Shown here piece after piece: positions 43,023 through 54,677 of a stretch of DNA of 64,000 nt. Origin of the DNA: Ceratothoa steindachneri. Its lineage: Eukaryota > Arthropoda > Malacostraca > Isopoda > Cymothoidae. The stretch is taken from assembly GCA_963969495.1 (NCBI GenBank), contig OZ018333.1:18135937-18199936 (forward strand), given 5' to 3'. The translations under genes were made by a program, and so were the position numbers. The number at the start of each line of letters is the position of its first letter. Within the stretch, counting starts at the first letter, position 1. The notes under the pieces were generated by a model. It had not been told where the DNA came from and searched no databases. It saw only the letters and a program-made list of their open reading frames with translations.

Positions 43023-43100
43023 GTTTGTTGTTCGTATGTTCCTGCGCCGAGGGGTGGCGGATCTTCCTCCGACGCCGGTGGTTGCTTCCTTTTTCTTAGT
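43023..43100 (-). repeat. Low-copy repeat related to 3108-3165
   Basis: Read on the minus strand, CCACCCCTCGGCGCAGGAACAT and flanks resemble 3108-3165 (CCACCCCTGGTGCAGGAACAT). The relation extends only about 60 bp with gaps. The family is unknown. Confidence 0.3.
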
Positions 43101-43189
43101 TTTGTTTTGTTTGTTTTTACACTTTTTTAAATATTAAAGAAGCCTAATACTAAATTGAAATTCTAATTACCTCGACGTAATACCTTGGT

Positions 43190-44260
43190 TGCATTCGCCA
43201 GATGGGTGCTTAAAAAGACGCAAAGAAAAGTCCTCAGTGTTACTATGTTTTGCTTGAACATTAATCTCCCTGCGCCATTGATATTGTTCGTTCTGTGACT
43301 TTCAGCGCCTGGGGCGCTGAAAGAGCTACTGACTTACTTTTTTGTCGATCCTTTGTTCCTTCGAAGCTCGACTACGGATGCGAGTTTTATGCATCCGCAG
43401 CGGGGCGTGTATTGCGGAAGGTGGACTCGATCCACCACACCGGCCTTCGCCTGGTGACCGGTGCCTTCCGCACTTTCCCTATTGAGAGACTACTTGTCGA
43501 TCCTGGGGATTCGCCTGTACGCGCGAGCCCGGTGCCTCCCTCAGTCGCCAACAACTCTCACTACATCCGCAGCTGATCTCGACGGTGACTATGCCGCTGA
43601 GAGACGCCACTCATACCTAAGCCCTTTGAGTTCAGGGCTAGGAAACTCCTTCGTGAGCTAGGTATGGCTCTCGGGCCGGTGGCACCTCTGGTTCTGCCCA
43701 GGAGGCCACACTAAGGGGTATCTCCTTTGACTATTTTTCACCACGCCTCTGCTCCCAAAGCTTGTACAGCACCGGGAGTATTGCGTTCAGCCTTTCTGGA
43801 GCACACTTCGTGTCACGCTGGAACCGTTTCAGTGTATACGGGTTGCTCCAAGTCTCAAGAGGGGGTTGTTTCCATGCCCTATACCCAATGTTTGAAGTCA
43901 GCGGAGCTCTGGCAGACGCTACGTCTGTCTTCACAGCCGAGAGCTGGTTGTAATACTACACCACTTGATACGGGAGATAGCGCGATGTGCTGTTCTTTAC
44001 TCTGTCTACATTGCAAGAATCAGTTCAACCCTTCGGGTTACATGACAAAATCATGGGAGACAGCTGAATTGAATCTAAACATGCATGCTACTAGGCTGCG
44101 ACTTTCTCCGTGGTTCTGCCGCCTCCGAATTAGGCAAAGATGCGGGACGCATCATTTGATGGAGTGCGGCACGCCCTGCACCTTACTCTACAGACTACTT
44201 TGTCCCCACTAGTGTCTAGCACATTCTCGTTGAATGTCCACTTCTAGGAGAACTTCGTGA
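43190..44260 (+). pseudogene. I-like LINE (copy G): RT end, RNase H start and C-terminus
   Basis: RT thumb residues SKLDYGCEFYASAAGRVL and DSIHHTGLRLVTGAFRTFP lie at 43350-43485. An RNase H start (VSVYTGCSKSQEGV, where the catalytic Asp reads Gly) is at 43825-43870. Then comes a C-terminal block with LRLSPWFCRLRIRQRCGTHHLM (44095-44160). Several shifts separate them and parts of RNase H are deleted. The 78-bp unit follows at 44392. Confidence 0.6.
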
Positions 44261-44391
44261 GTGCTTCGGGTCGTGGCACCGGGACGATCGGCGTTACTTC
44301 TCTCATACTGGGCACCCAGCTGTGGCGCCCTCCATTGTATTTAGTCACTTGAGTGTTGGCTGCAAGTACAGGCACTTGGTGGATGCGGGCG

Positions 44392-44469
44392 CCGTAAAGG
44401 GCATGGCAATTTGCTTTCCTCGCCACCGTGCTGACGGGACTCAGCGCCCCGTCCGGCCCCAGCTTAGCC
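44392..44469 (+). repeat. 78-bp GC-rich unit, copy 3 (inverted)
   Basis: Reverse complement of the units at 41833 and 41966. Its position about 130 bp after the C-terminal block of copy G suggests that the unit belongs to the 3' untranslated region of this LINE family. Confidence 0.7.
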
Positions 44470-44639
44470 TCTTCTCATTCTTTCTGGCAACCTGTGTTTT
44501 TACCCTACTTCTTCACTTTTGATACAACCTTTCCGACAACTTTCTTTGGTCGGTCTTTAATTTCACTGGGTAGACGCCGACTAGCTTCCTCTCACCCAAC
44601 CAACCCAGATCTGGGCTGAGGGGGGAGGGGGCAGCGCAT

Positions 44640-45475
44640 AGTCACCTCTGAGTTCTGGTTTGGCGTGGTGGGTGGTGGGTTTTTAACAACCTGTTTCATC
44701 AACACCCAAACCTTCCTCACATCCCCTTTCTATTTCAGTTCACTCTCTATCAATTTTTACGCCGTGCCTAAGGCGGAACCGCCATGGGCTGCCAGGTCAC
44801 TAGGCGGGAGGAGAGGTTTCAAATGGTGGCAGCGTGTTTTTTAGGCCCCGTGTTCACCCCTCGCAGAGCGGTCTACTGCGTGTAGTGATGAGCGTTTGCG
44901 TCCCGTAAAAACTATAGGGTCACCATGCCCGATGATGAGAAAATTAAAAAAACAAAACTATTCATTTCCCTAGTAACATCGTCGGAGCCGCCCTCGGGCA
45001 GCTCCACCGAGATAATGCCCCCCCCCCCCCCGTGCTTTCACAGGGTCCCCTTCAAACCTCTTCGGCCAGAGATGAGGTTTACTCCTCTTCTATGCATATG
45101 GGTGTAGGGGGCTCCTCTTCACCCCCTTCTCTGGTGTCGCCCTTGGGTGACTCACTTTTTTTCAGCGGCAGACCCCCCTTGCTTTCCAAGGGGACTGCAA
45201 AGAAAGCAGGCAGGCGCCCATAATTTACCGCTCCCGGTGGGGGCGGCTCGATATGGCCAACCCCATTAAGAGAGCAGGGGATGGCAGGGTCCGTCGGCCT
45301 GTGCTCCTTAATTTCCTGCAGGCGTGTGCGACTAGTTTGCAGGGGGTCAGTGTTCCTGTCCCCTATCTTCCTCCACGGATGCCGGTTCGCCAGCATTAGA
45401 AGGTAAAAAAAACTTCGAATGGGACCTGTGTCGGGGGCGGGGGTCACACGGAGGCCCACCCTGAGATTCATTTTT
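44640..45475. other. Unassigned GC-richer region, perhaps a LINE 5' leader
   Basis: This stretch is richer in GC than its surroundings and has a small frame from ATG 44925 (MPDDEKIKKTKLFISLVTSS) with a C run at 45018-45030. It could be the 5' leader and ORF1 start of a GC-rich LINE, but no conserved domain appears. Confidence 0.3.
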
Positions 45476-45628
45476 TTCTTAACTCATGTCTATTTCTCCT
45501 ATAAGTGCTTCTCTCAATGAGTTCATTATTACATGCCATATTATTTTAGTATTTAATGGTGTGCCCAATTTCAGGATTTCATAGGTCCACTGGGCGCTCA
45601 CAAAGTGGCACGTGAGGAAAGCAATATA

Positions 45629-45677
45629 GATGAATCCAAGCACTTGCAAATATAGTTCGAAAGTGCTTGGATTCATC
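45629..45677. repeat. Perfect 17-bp hairpin beside a TA tract
   Basis: GATGAATCCAAGCACTT (45629-45645) and its exact complement (45661-45677) flank a 15-base loop. A TA microsatellite begins 7 bp downstream. Its role is unknown. Confidence 0.75.
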
Positions 45678-45678
45678 T

Positions 45679-45683
<5 letters not shown>

Positions 45684-45758
<75 letters not shown>
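45684..45758. repeat. TA microsatellite
   Basis: An uninterrupted TA tract of about 74 bp, directly before the second mariner copy. The mariner probably inserted into TA sequence. Confidence 0.92.
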
Positions 45759-45761
<3 letters not shown>

Positions 45762-46695
45762 CTTTCAATAAGGCTGCTCAATTTTTAAATGTAAATAAAA
45801 CAAGTTGTGTGTGATATATGCACTCAATTTATTTTAAATTTGAAAGTAAATTTTATGGCATCAAGTGTGGAACATGACCTCGTCCAAATTTTTGACGCAG
45901 CTTCGCTTGGTAGAACGTATTCGGGAGGCCCAATTTTCGATGACTTTGTCGCATAAATCTGGCTGAATTTGCTGGATGGTGTTCATTATGTTGACTTTGA
46001 GGACATCAAGTGTTTGCGGATTATTCGCATAGACCTGCGATTTGAGGTAGCCCTAAAGAAAATAGTCTAATGGCGTTAAATCGCATGATCTCGGTGGCCA
46101 GTTGACGTCACCGCCGCGCGAGATGACCCTGCCCTGAAATCGCTGGTGCAAAATGTCTATCGTGACGTGCGCAGTGTGGCACGTAGCGCCGTCCTGTTTG
46201 AACCACATGTCATCAGTATCCATATCAGGCATATAATCCAGTTGAGGCCACAATAAGTTGCTTATCATCGATCTGTAGGTCTCGCCGTTGACAGTTATGG
46301 CAATCCCATCTTCGTTCTCAAAAAAATACGGACCGATGATTCCGTTAGACGAAAATCTGCACCAAACAGTGACTTTGTTGGGATGCAATTGGTGCTGGTG
46401 TATCTCATGTGGATTGTTTTCATCCCAAATCCGACAATTTTGCTTGTTTACAAATCCATTCATCTAAAAATAAGCCTCGTCGCTGTGGCGAGGATAGAAA
46501 TCACATAATGCGCGGAACGTTTGTTGAACGGAGCACTGATTTTGATAGTAACATTTGATGATTTGCACACACGCTATAACCTTCCATCGTGACTTGCCAA
46601 GTACGACTGAAGAGGAGTTCACAGTGAGGTTGCCAGATGTCGCCTTAACAACATGGCCACTATCGCCTGACAAAGATCGAGCGTCCTTGTTGGAA
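45759..46695 (-). mobile_element. mariner of DD41D type, copy 2, internally deleted
   Basis: It starts GGGTCTTTCAATAAGG and matches copy 1 (21584-22873) throughout, but lacks about 300 bp and has a worn right end (CTTGTTGGAAAACC). On the minus strand 46464-46673 encodes the N-terminus (GKSRWKVIA, FRALCDFYPRHSD). Then 46053-46463 encodes the catalytic part with NKVTVWCRFSSNGI, FKQDGATCHTAH and SCDLTPLDYFL. Counting 41 residues between the last two Asp gives DD41D. Confidence 0.82.
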
Positions 46696-46697
46696 AA

Positions 46698-46700
<3 letters not shown>

Positions 46701-46781
<81 letters not shown>
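46701..46781. repeat. TA microsatellite
   Basis: TA tract of about 80 bp between the mariner remnant and a palindrome. Confidence 0.92.
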
Positions 46782-46783
<2 letters not shown>

Positions 46784-46806
46784 AAAATTATCTAAGACAA
46801 ATTAGT

Positions 46807-46990
46807 GCGGTTAAGATAATGGCATAATTAGACAACTGCTATGCTTCAGGTCCAGCAGTGGTCCTATCCTCCTTGAACTGGCAGACAACACTTAAGGATG
46901 GCCCTTAAGTATTGTCTTCCAGTTCAAGGAAAATAGGATCACCTGCTGGACCTGAAGCAGAGCAGTTGTTTAATTCTGCCATTATCTTAA

Positions 46991-46994
<4 letters not shown>
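46807..46994. repeat. 188-bp palindrome between TA tracts
   Basis: The sequence from GCGGTTAAGATAATGGC (46807) to its complement (ending 46994) is one long inverted repeat with arms of about 90 bp, a few mismatches and almost no loop (centre at about 46900, CTTAAGG/CCTTAAG). It can fold into a near-complete cruciform. It may be a fold-back MITE that targets TA. Confidence 0.8.

Positions 46995-47058
<64 letters not shown>
46995..47058. repeat. TA microsatellite
   Basis: TA tract of about 64 bp right of the palindrome, so the palindrome may have inserted into one longer TA tract. Confidence 0.92.
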
Positions 47059-47062
<4 letters not shown>

Positions 47063-47442
47063 GAAATAAATGAACTTTTACTTTATAGTGAAGTTAGGCG
47101 ATAAATTACCCAGTGCACTTTTATATCTCCCACACATTCCGTTCATCTATCTACATTTTCTTTACAAAGTCACCTTTAGAAACTTCCTGAGATATGCCCT
47201 CATTGCTTATTCGAGGAAAGTCCTCTCCTTACAAAATCAGTCCAAATGCATCAGAAATCCATTTCCTTCCAACATCCATTCTCAGAAGTACACATGAAAC
47301 CTCTGCCTTCTATTCTCACCTTTCCAATCAAAGTCCTACCTCTCACTTTGAATGAATAGGATCCCATCTTGTTATTTGTTCTATTAGACCTGAGAAGTCT
47401 CCATTGTTTGGATCCTTGGTCCTATGCAATAATCCACTAAAT
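47059..47442. other. No recognisable feature
   Basis: Unassigned DNA with a short plus-strand frame (47070-47297) that has no recognised motif. Confidence 0.35.
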
Positions 47443-47900
47443 CAGTAGTTTTCAACCCGGTTGTAGCCACATTTGGGTGCCCAGAGAGCCAACTAAGGTG
47501 TCCCAGGGAGCGACCAAGAAATCATTTTTAAAATATCTAAATTGCCCCCCCCCCCAAAAAAAAAAAGTATTTCAAACATTTCTGAATAAAATCTGACACT
47601 TGAAAGTATTTTGAAACTAGCTTCACTGCATAGTGCAGCATAAAAACAAGGAAAAGAGAAAGATTGCAGACAGTGGATGAACAAATGAGAGTTGTCTTCC
47701 AATTAAACTTTTAAAGGTAAGATTTATTTATTTTCAAATTTTTATGTCTTATTTTGATTAAATTAGGTTGCCAATGGTGGTTAATTTTCAAGTGCTTTCC
47801 ACCTAATTATTTATGCATAAATTATATTATATCGGAGTGCCACGGCTGCTTCTAGATAGCAATTAAGGTGCCGCTATAATAAAAAGGTTGAAAACCACTG
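47443..47900. mobile_element. hAT-type MITE
   Basis: The 458-bp unit has inverted ends CAGTAGTTTTCAACC and GGTTGAAAACCACTG. It is flanked by CACTAAAT (47435-47442) and CACTAAAG (47901-47908), an 8-bp target duplication with one change, as expected for hAT. The interior is non-coding and includes a C9/A10 homopolymer run at about 47547-47565. Confidence 0.8.
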
Positions 47901-48670
47901 CACTAAAGACTAAGCCAAGTTCCCCCAGAAAAAAAGGAACACATTAATTCTGCGTTTCAAAAGGTTGCGCCATTTCACTTCTTGTTTGGTTCGTTATATT
48001 GAAAAACTCATTCCCTTTCCAAGATAGCGTCCTTCAAAGTCTCTGAGCTATATAGCTTTCTTTGTGACTATTGCTCCTTTCACTTAGTTTTCCCTACTTT
48101 ACACTAGCTACCCATCATTCATGTGATGCTAGGGTAGGCATTGGAGACAAAGCAATAGTGGTGTGCCCCAAAAGACGACAAAGCAAACAAAATACCGTTT
48201 GATTTTGTTTGTTGTTTTTTTGCTTCAAACAAGTCAATTTCTCTTGATTAGGTCTTAACCAGTGCCGCAGTTTTATGTTACTTTGGAAAAATTTGTTTAG
48301 GTCCTTTGCTAATTATTTATATACTGGGATGTGGTCACTGGAAATATATATTTCTATTTCTACCCTAATAAAATTTATTTGTAATGCACACATTGTCAAA
48401 GCCAACACGACTTAACATCCTTTTAGCCAGAACAATCAAAATATAATTCAGTGGAAAAATGAATCTCACTTGCATTTAGCACTTCTTTGCTAACTCCATT
48501 TGTGATTACAAATGGGGTTACTTCGATATGGAAGTGTCTGTTGTTCCTTTTCCTGCCCTGTCTATTTTTTTATCCATTTGTGTTTTCTTCCATCCAGGAA
48601 GGAGTCGTTCTCAATGGGTGGGTTTAAGTAAGATTTTTTTCTGGGGGGAGGGGGGAACCTGATAGACGGT
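47901..48670. other. No recognisable feature
   Basis: AT-rich sequence with no convincing frame or repeat ends. Confidence 0.35.
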
Positions 48671-49012
48671 AAATATATATTGTATAGAGAAATGGTTGCC
48701 TTACTGGTTCAGAAAAGCAGTAAATATATGTTGTATAATGAAATGGTTGCCTTACTGGTTCAGAAAAGCAATAAATATATATTGTATAATGAAATGGTTG
48801 CCTTACTGGTTCAGAAAAGCAATAAATATATATTGTATAATGAAATGGTTGCCTTACTGGTTCAGAAAAGCAGTAAATATATATTGTATAACGAAATGGT
48901 TGCCTTACTGGTTCAAAAAGCAGTAAATATATGTTGTATAATGAAATGGTTGCCTTACTGGTTCAGAAGAGCAGTAAATATATGTTGTATAATGAAATGG
49001 TTGCCTTCTTGA
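48671..49012 (+). repeat. 51-bp minisatellite, about 6.7 copies
   Basis: The unit AAATATATRTTGTATAATGA plus AATGGTTGCCTTACTGGTTC and AGAAAAGCAGT repeats at 48671, 48722, 48773, 48824, 48875, 48925 and 48976. One unit lacks a base. As 51 is a multiple of three, two frames remain open and encode 17-residue periods (MVALLVQKS and KWLPYWFRKA), which need not mean a protein. Confidence 0.92.
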
Positions 49013-50280
49013 TTTCAATGTAAATGTGAGCGATAATTAACAATCAAAATTCAGTCTAAGCCAATTTTACATAATTATTTCTTTTTACATAGCTCAAATT
49101 ACCAACAAATACATCAGATGATAAAAAAAGCAAACCCATGACTACGCCATGAATGCAGACAGCGAATGCCCTCTCTCAGGTCGTCCCAAGTGACTTCAAA
49201 GAACCGAATGACAACATTAATTATGAAAAAGGAACGAAATCAAAACAAGTTCAAAGTCATCTGATAAACAGGAAAAAAATCCGAGACATAATCGATGGCG
49301 AAGGGTAACCGCACATAAGGATGGGTTCTCTGTCTCAAAATCATAAGGAATGGCTACATCGCATACACAAATGAGAAAATAGCCCAAACAGAGAGTTACA
49401 TATTCTGCAAATTAGCTTAAAGGAAATTCTGGGAAAAAATAAACGGAAATTGCACCTTGCATTCGTCTGCCGCATACTAACATACTTAATAAAACCGACT
49501 CACCTTGCTAAAGTTCAAATCATAAACTCCAAAGAATGCAAAACCAAGGAACCCGATTCATCACGAACACCGCACTCCCCCCCCACAATAGAAAGAATAA
49601 ATACAAAAGAAACTTGGTACTCACCCTGGTTCAAAACCTTCTTATTGCGTTACATAGCATACTTCTATCTAACTTGTTTAAGGTAAATATGATTACCCTT
49701 AAGAGAACGCTCCAATATATTAAGATAAGAATAAGCTAAGCGGCATTAGAAGCCGCAAAAAAAAATAACTTTCTGCGTGATATTTACGCCCTCGTTGAAT
49801 TTTCGCAAGATTTTAGGTTTTGACACTGGTTAAAAATCATTTATAACCAATTTTAGTTAGGGTTTCTTTAATTTTTTTTATTTTCACAAAATCTTGATAT
49901 GATATACAAAATATTGAAAAAATGTAATGTATTTATTTATGTAAACAATTTATTTTAAATATTACCGGTAACTTAAATAAATATTTTACTCATTATCACA
50001 TATGGAATAAATATGCTGCAATTTGAGACACGTTGGAAAGCAGAGGATGTAATAGGAGCATATAACAGTAGGTGGATTACTGCACATTTTACGAGCAAGT
50101 ATTGACTATCGAAAAAGCTCAATCACCCAGATGAACACAGTTGGTTACGAGGAACAAACTAAGACTCGGATCCGGCCATCCCCGAAACGGAACGAATGAG
50201 TATTCGGATCTCAAACGACAAGGTACGAATGATTCCGTAATAAATATATAAGTGAAGGGTAAATATTCGTTTGCTCGCCA
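49013..50280. other. No recognisable feature
   Basis: Several short frames at 49450-49740 lack motifs. The rest is AT-rich. I see no terminal repeats. Confidence 0.35.
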
Positions 50281-50324
50281 AATCAGTATTTCTAGAGATA
50301 GATTTATCTCAAGAAATACTGATT
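50281..50324. repeat. Hairpin
   Basis: AATCAGTATTTCT (50281-50293) pairs with its complement (50312-50324), and inside it GAGATA pairs with TATCTC, giving about 19 paired bases over a 4-base loop. Function unknown. Confidence 0.7.
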
Positions 50325-50462
50325 TTGACATAAAAATAATTATAAATTCTTTAATAGTAACTTCAATTTAACCGAACGTATTTTTGTCTCAAAATTAACT
50401 TTTATAATTAAATAACATGACTCCTATGGATGGTTTTATTTGCATATTGTAGATGGATACAT

Positions 50463-50549
50463 TTTGTGGGCGTGTTTTGACACATGCGGATGACCTTTGA
50501 TAGGCCCTTGTGGCTTTTGTAATCCGTGAAATTGTGTTTATGTTATGAC
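50463..50549 (+). repeat. Two-hairpin repeat, copy 3 (3' half only)
   Basis: One 40-bp module (50487-50526) with the tail TTATGTTATGACA matches module B of the other copies. The 5' module is missing. The truncated Jockey-like LINE starts immediately after it. Confidence 0.7.
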
Positions 50550-50573
50550 AACCGACTTACGGTCTTACCTCCT

Positions 50574-51500
50574 AGGAGCAACCTGTGGGCACAAATTCGT
50601 GAGATAATTAAATTACGCGAACACACCCACGTGTTTAAAATAACATTCTCAACCACGGACATGGCAAGGAAGGCCACCCAGAATGGTATTCTCGTCTTTA
50701 ATATGAGAATCCCGGGGGAGAACATCCAACAGGAAAAATTCAACAGCATACAAATGTGCTTTGTATGCTACAAGCTTGAAGACCACACCTCTACGACCTG
50801 CCGGAAAAAAACAAGCTGTGGTGCAGTGAGTGCGCCACAGAAGCGCACAGATTCGATAAGTGCGAAAGCTCCTCGAAGAAATGCCTCAATTGCAAAGGGG
50901 AGCATCGGACGATGGCCCTTAACTGCCCCAAACGTCGCGAAATAATTAGGAGGAAAGAGGAAGAGGAAAGGAAGGCAAAAGAAACGACTTACGCAAGCGC
51001 CGCTAGGAGGAATGCAGAGGTGAAGACTGCATCGGCACCCGCGCAACTCAACTTCGCCGGAGATCTGAGTGCGAAGATTCTGATCTGCATAACCCATGCA
51101 AATGTGGTGAATGCAGTGAAGCCTGGTTGTTATAACCAAGTGCTCAACGCGCTCCTGAAGGCGAACAACCTCCCGACAGTAGTCATGCCTGAAGACCCCG
51201 AGTGCCCCAAGGCTTTCAAAGACTCTGTCATTAAGAATAACAACATCAAATCCGGTTTGGAGGAGATGATTGAAGCCCCATCATCGTAAGAAACCGAGGA
51301 AGAAGAAGAAGAAGAAAAGGCTGGAAGTGATGATGGATCCTCCTCACTTACAGCGAAGAGGGCCCCTGCACTCGTACACGAGCCACGAAGAGCAGGCCAA
51401 AGACCCCAAGCCCCCCTCCGAAAAAGGAAAACCCTGGGCCGAGTAAAATCGCCCAACCAGCCCCCAAACTAAAAAGGGGGAAGCAGAAACATAGGTAAAA
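50574..51500 (+). pseudogene. Jockey-like ORF1, copy 1
   Basis: It starts inside the protein (LWAQIREIIKLREHTHVFKI). It has the first knuckle CFVCYKLEDHTSTTC and, after a shift near 50810, the other two. The C-terminal domain is at 51040-51240 (GDLSAKILICITHANVVNAV, PECPKAFKDSVIKNN). Compared with 58220-59473 it has a few indels. Confidence 0.75.
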
Positions 51501-51509
51501 CAACTCACC

Positions 51510-54250
51510 ATGTTGCGTAACGCACTGAAAATAATGGAAATCAACACCAACGGCTGGACGACGAAAGGAATTCTTTACGGAAATGTATTCAGAGAAATTG
51601 ATGCAGTCATCATACTGATTTCAGAACACGGGATCGACACGCGTAATACAGAAAAGAAAATCTTGAACTACGATGTGTTGATCACCAACGCCTCGCAAGA
51701 GCGGTACGATGGCGCCGCTATTGCAATAAAGAAAGGGATCAAATACAAGCAGATAAGGAACTTATAACAATCCTTCCTCGCGATTGAGGTCGAGCTCGAC
51801 TTAGGAAAGTTGGTCATTGCAACCAGATATCAACCGCCAAGGAGGGATGTGTTGCCTATTCAAACTCTCACTGGCCTATTTGACAGAAGAGCCCCCACTA
51901 TACTAATGGGGGATCTGAACGCCTGATGCCGAGAGTCCGGTTACAGGACCTACAACGGTATAGGGAGAAGCCTGGACCTGTTGCTGGACAGAAATATTGC
52001 CCAGCGGATAGGCCCCGACTTTCCCACCTATGTCAGAGAACGATGTGCCACAAAGCCACGCATCTGTCTGGTGAATCGTTAGCTACCGTTCAATTACTAC
52101 ATGGAACCAGTCCAGGTGCCATGTAGTGACCATATAGGGATCCTACTCACTATCAATAGAAACCCTATACAAGTCCCAGCAGTAGTCAGGAAGAACTACA
52201 GGCGAGCAGACTGGGCATGGTACGCGCACCTTCTCGAGGCCTACGATCCGCCCAACCTGGACGAGGCAATTCTCGAGGAGATTGACGAGGCACTCGACGA
52301 CCTCCATAACCATCTCATCAGCGCAGATAGGGCTTGTATCCCTAAATCCGAGTATAGGACCATCTACACCTACAGATGGACCGAATATATGAAGGAACTG
52401 TACCGTGAACTGAAGATAATGTATGAATACAACATCGTGAATGCATCGGTTCACTCGATGCAAAGAAATAAAGAAATCAAAGAAGAATTGAACCAGTTGA
52501 TCTTCGAACAACAGAACAGAAGATGGGAGGACGCGATCGATAGCTTCGAACACGAAGCAACTCTCAAAGAATTTTGGAAGAAGATCCGAATTCTTAAAGG
52601 ATCGACTGAAAAGAAGCATCAGATCGAGCTACGGAAAGAAAACGGAGACATCGAAGAAGAAGAAGAAAAAGTTGAAGAGATATTCCGAAGTTATTGGGAA
52701 AAGATCTTCAGTATAACTGAAGAAGAGAACGAAGACTATGACCTAGAGTTCGAAAGTAACATCATCGACGAGCTAAACGAAGAAAAAGACAAGACGCACC
52801 CTCATCACCAGGTGGATAAACAGCGCGACGGAGACGCCGAGATTACAGAAGAAGAACTACTCGGCGCGCTTCGCTCATTCCAACAAAAAGCGCCAGGACA
52901 ATCGGGGCTTACAAAGCTTAACTTTGAAAATGCACCAGCCTGTGTCATCGAAGGAATGAGAAGAATATTTAACGCCTGTCTCAATACGGGATACTTTCCG
53001 GACGCTTATAAAACGGCGAAGATGATTTTCTTGCCTAAGCACAGAAAGAACCCAAAGTTGAAGGAGAGCTACCGGCCAATTTCACTTCTGGAATTTGGCG
53101 GGAAGCTCTTCGAGAAGATCCTCAACAAAAGACTGGTGTCTCACCTGGAGGAAAACTCGCTCTATAACCCACACCAATTCGGGTTTAGGAGTAAGCGAAG
53201 TACGGAGATGGCGATTAACGTCATCACGGAAAAGCTAGCCCATGCAAAACGGGAAAAGAGTTACGTGGACATTGTTTGTCGGGATGTATCAAAGGCGTTC
53301 AAAAAGGTGTGGCAACGGGAAATGCAGAAAAGATCTTACGACTGGGACTAAGTGAAAACTTAAAAAGAACTCTCTGTGACTATGTCATGGAGAGAGCGGC
53401 GTACATCAGTTTAGGGTGCACGGACGGGCCAAAGTTTCCGCTCAATGCGGACCTCCCGCATGGAGGGGGTGCCTGTCCCCCACTCTCTAATTGATTTACA
53501 CGACGGATGTCCCAGTCCCTGTAAACCCCACTTGCCTCAACTTACAATTCGCCGATGATTTCACCCAGATAATCACTTGTCCATGGGGGAATGCGCCTTG
53601 GCAAGCTCGAATGACAGCAGCAGAAATTGAAAACCTTAACACCTACGAGGCCCGGTGGAAAATTCGCACCAACCAAGATAAGTTCAAAGTAGTCCCCATA
53701 GGCAGGAGACTACTTGATGACGTCAGGGTGGGGGATAGACGATATCCCTACACCAATGAATGCAATGTACTCGGCATGAAGATCACCTCAACCGGGTACA
53801 CAAAGCACGTCCAAGAACGAATCACCAAGGCCACTGCTGCAGTCAAGACTCTGTATAGGTTCAGAAATCTTCGTCAAAGCAACAAAAAGAAGATCTATAC
53901 TGCACTAATAAGATCGACGTTGCAATACCTCGCTTCCACCCTCTCGTGTCTCAAAGACACAGAAGAGGAGACTACAAGTGGTGCAGAACAAATGCGCGTA
54001 CCTAATTACAGGTACACGCAGAAGGGAAAGAAGATCACAGGAAGACCTGCACCGGAAGGCGGGGTTAACCCCCATTAACGTTGTCATTGAAGAACGGACA
54101 AGGAATATGCTGGAAAAGGTCAATCGAGAGTTGGACGATGAAATCGTACAAATGATTGACCAGAATAGAAGAGCTGTATGTCGCGCCAGATTTCCAAGCT
54201 CCACTGGGATTTTAACTGGCGGAGCAGAAGTGCCGTTCTACGCAAGATGA
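51510..54250 (+). pseudogene. Jockey-like ORF2, copy 1
   Basis: The endonuclease (51510-52140) reads MEINTNGWTTKGILYGNVF and ILMGDLNA but has in-frame stops at about 51767, 51926 and 52081. A long open part (52101-53351) carries the linker and RT start (KAPGQSGLTKLNFENAP, SYRPISLLEFGGKLFEKIL, FGFRSKRSTEMAINV). One base is lost near 53335. The frame shifts again at the G run near 53465, and FADDFTQIIT (catalytic FADD) is at 53548. The C-terminus ends at EVPFYAR (54250). Confidence 0.85.
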
Positions 54251-54573
54251 GTTGATTTTGCCCCAAACCAAGACGAATTAACCAAACCAAGAAACCAAAC
54301 CGATTTTGACAAAAATTCGCCGATATCGACAAAACCCATCGATTAAGACAAAACTACCGAAGAAGGAAAACTACACAAGAAGATGAAACACACCAATCAA
54401 GACTACAAAGAAGAAACAAAATACACAAACTACACACACTACAAATTTACGAAAAAACAAAGACACTAAAACAAACATAGTAAGTTATAATTAACGACTT
54501 ACCAAAACAACAGCAAACGCGCACATCATAACCAAATACATTAGCCAATATGAAGACAAATGGCTTGAACGCC

Positions 54574-54677
<104 letters not shown>

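Noticed and set aside
45479..45781. A 100-codon minus-strand frame with an Ile-Tyr repeat
   Set aside because: Mostly TA microsatellite; the flanking 40 residues have no recognised motif.
48680..49012. A 110-codon protein with 17-residue repeats
   Set aside because: Open only because the 51-bp minisatellite period is divisible by three.
48671..49012. CRISPR-like array
   Set aside because: Units are contiguous without spacers, and the sequence is animal DNA, so it is a minisatellite.
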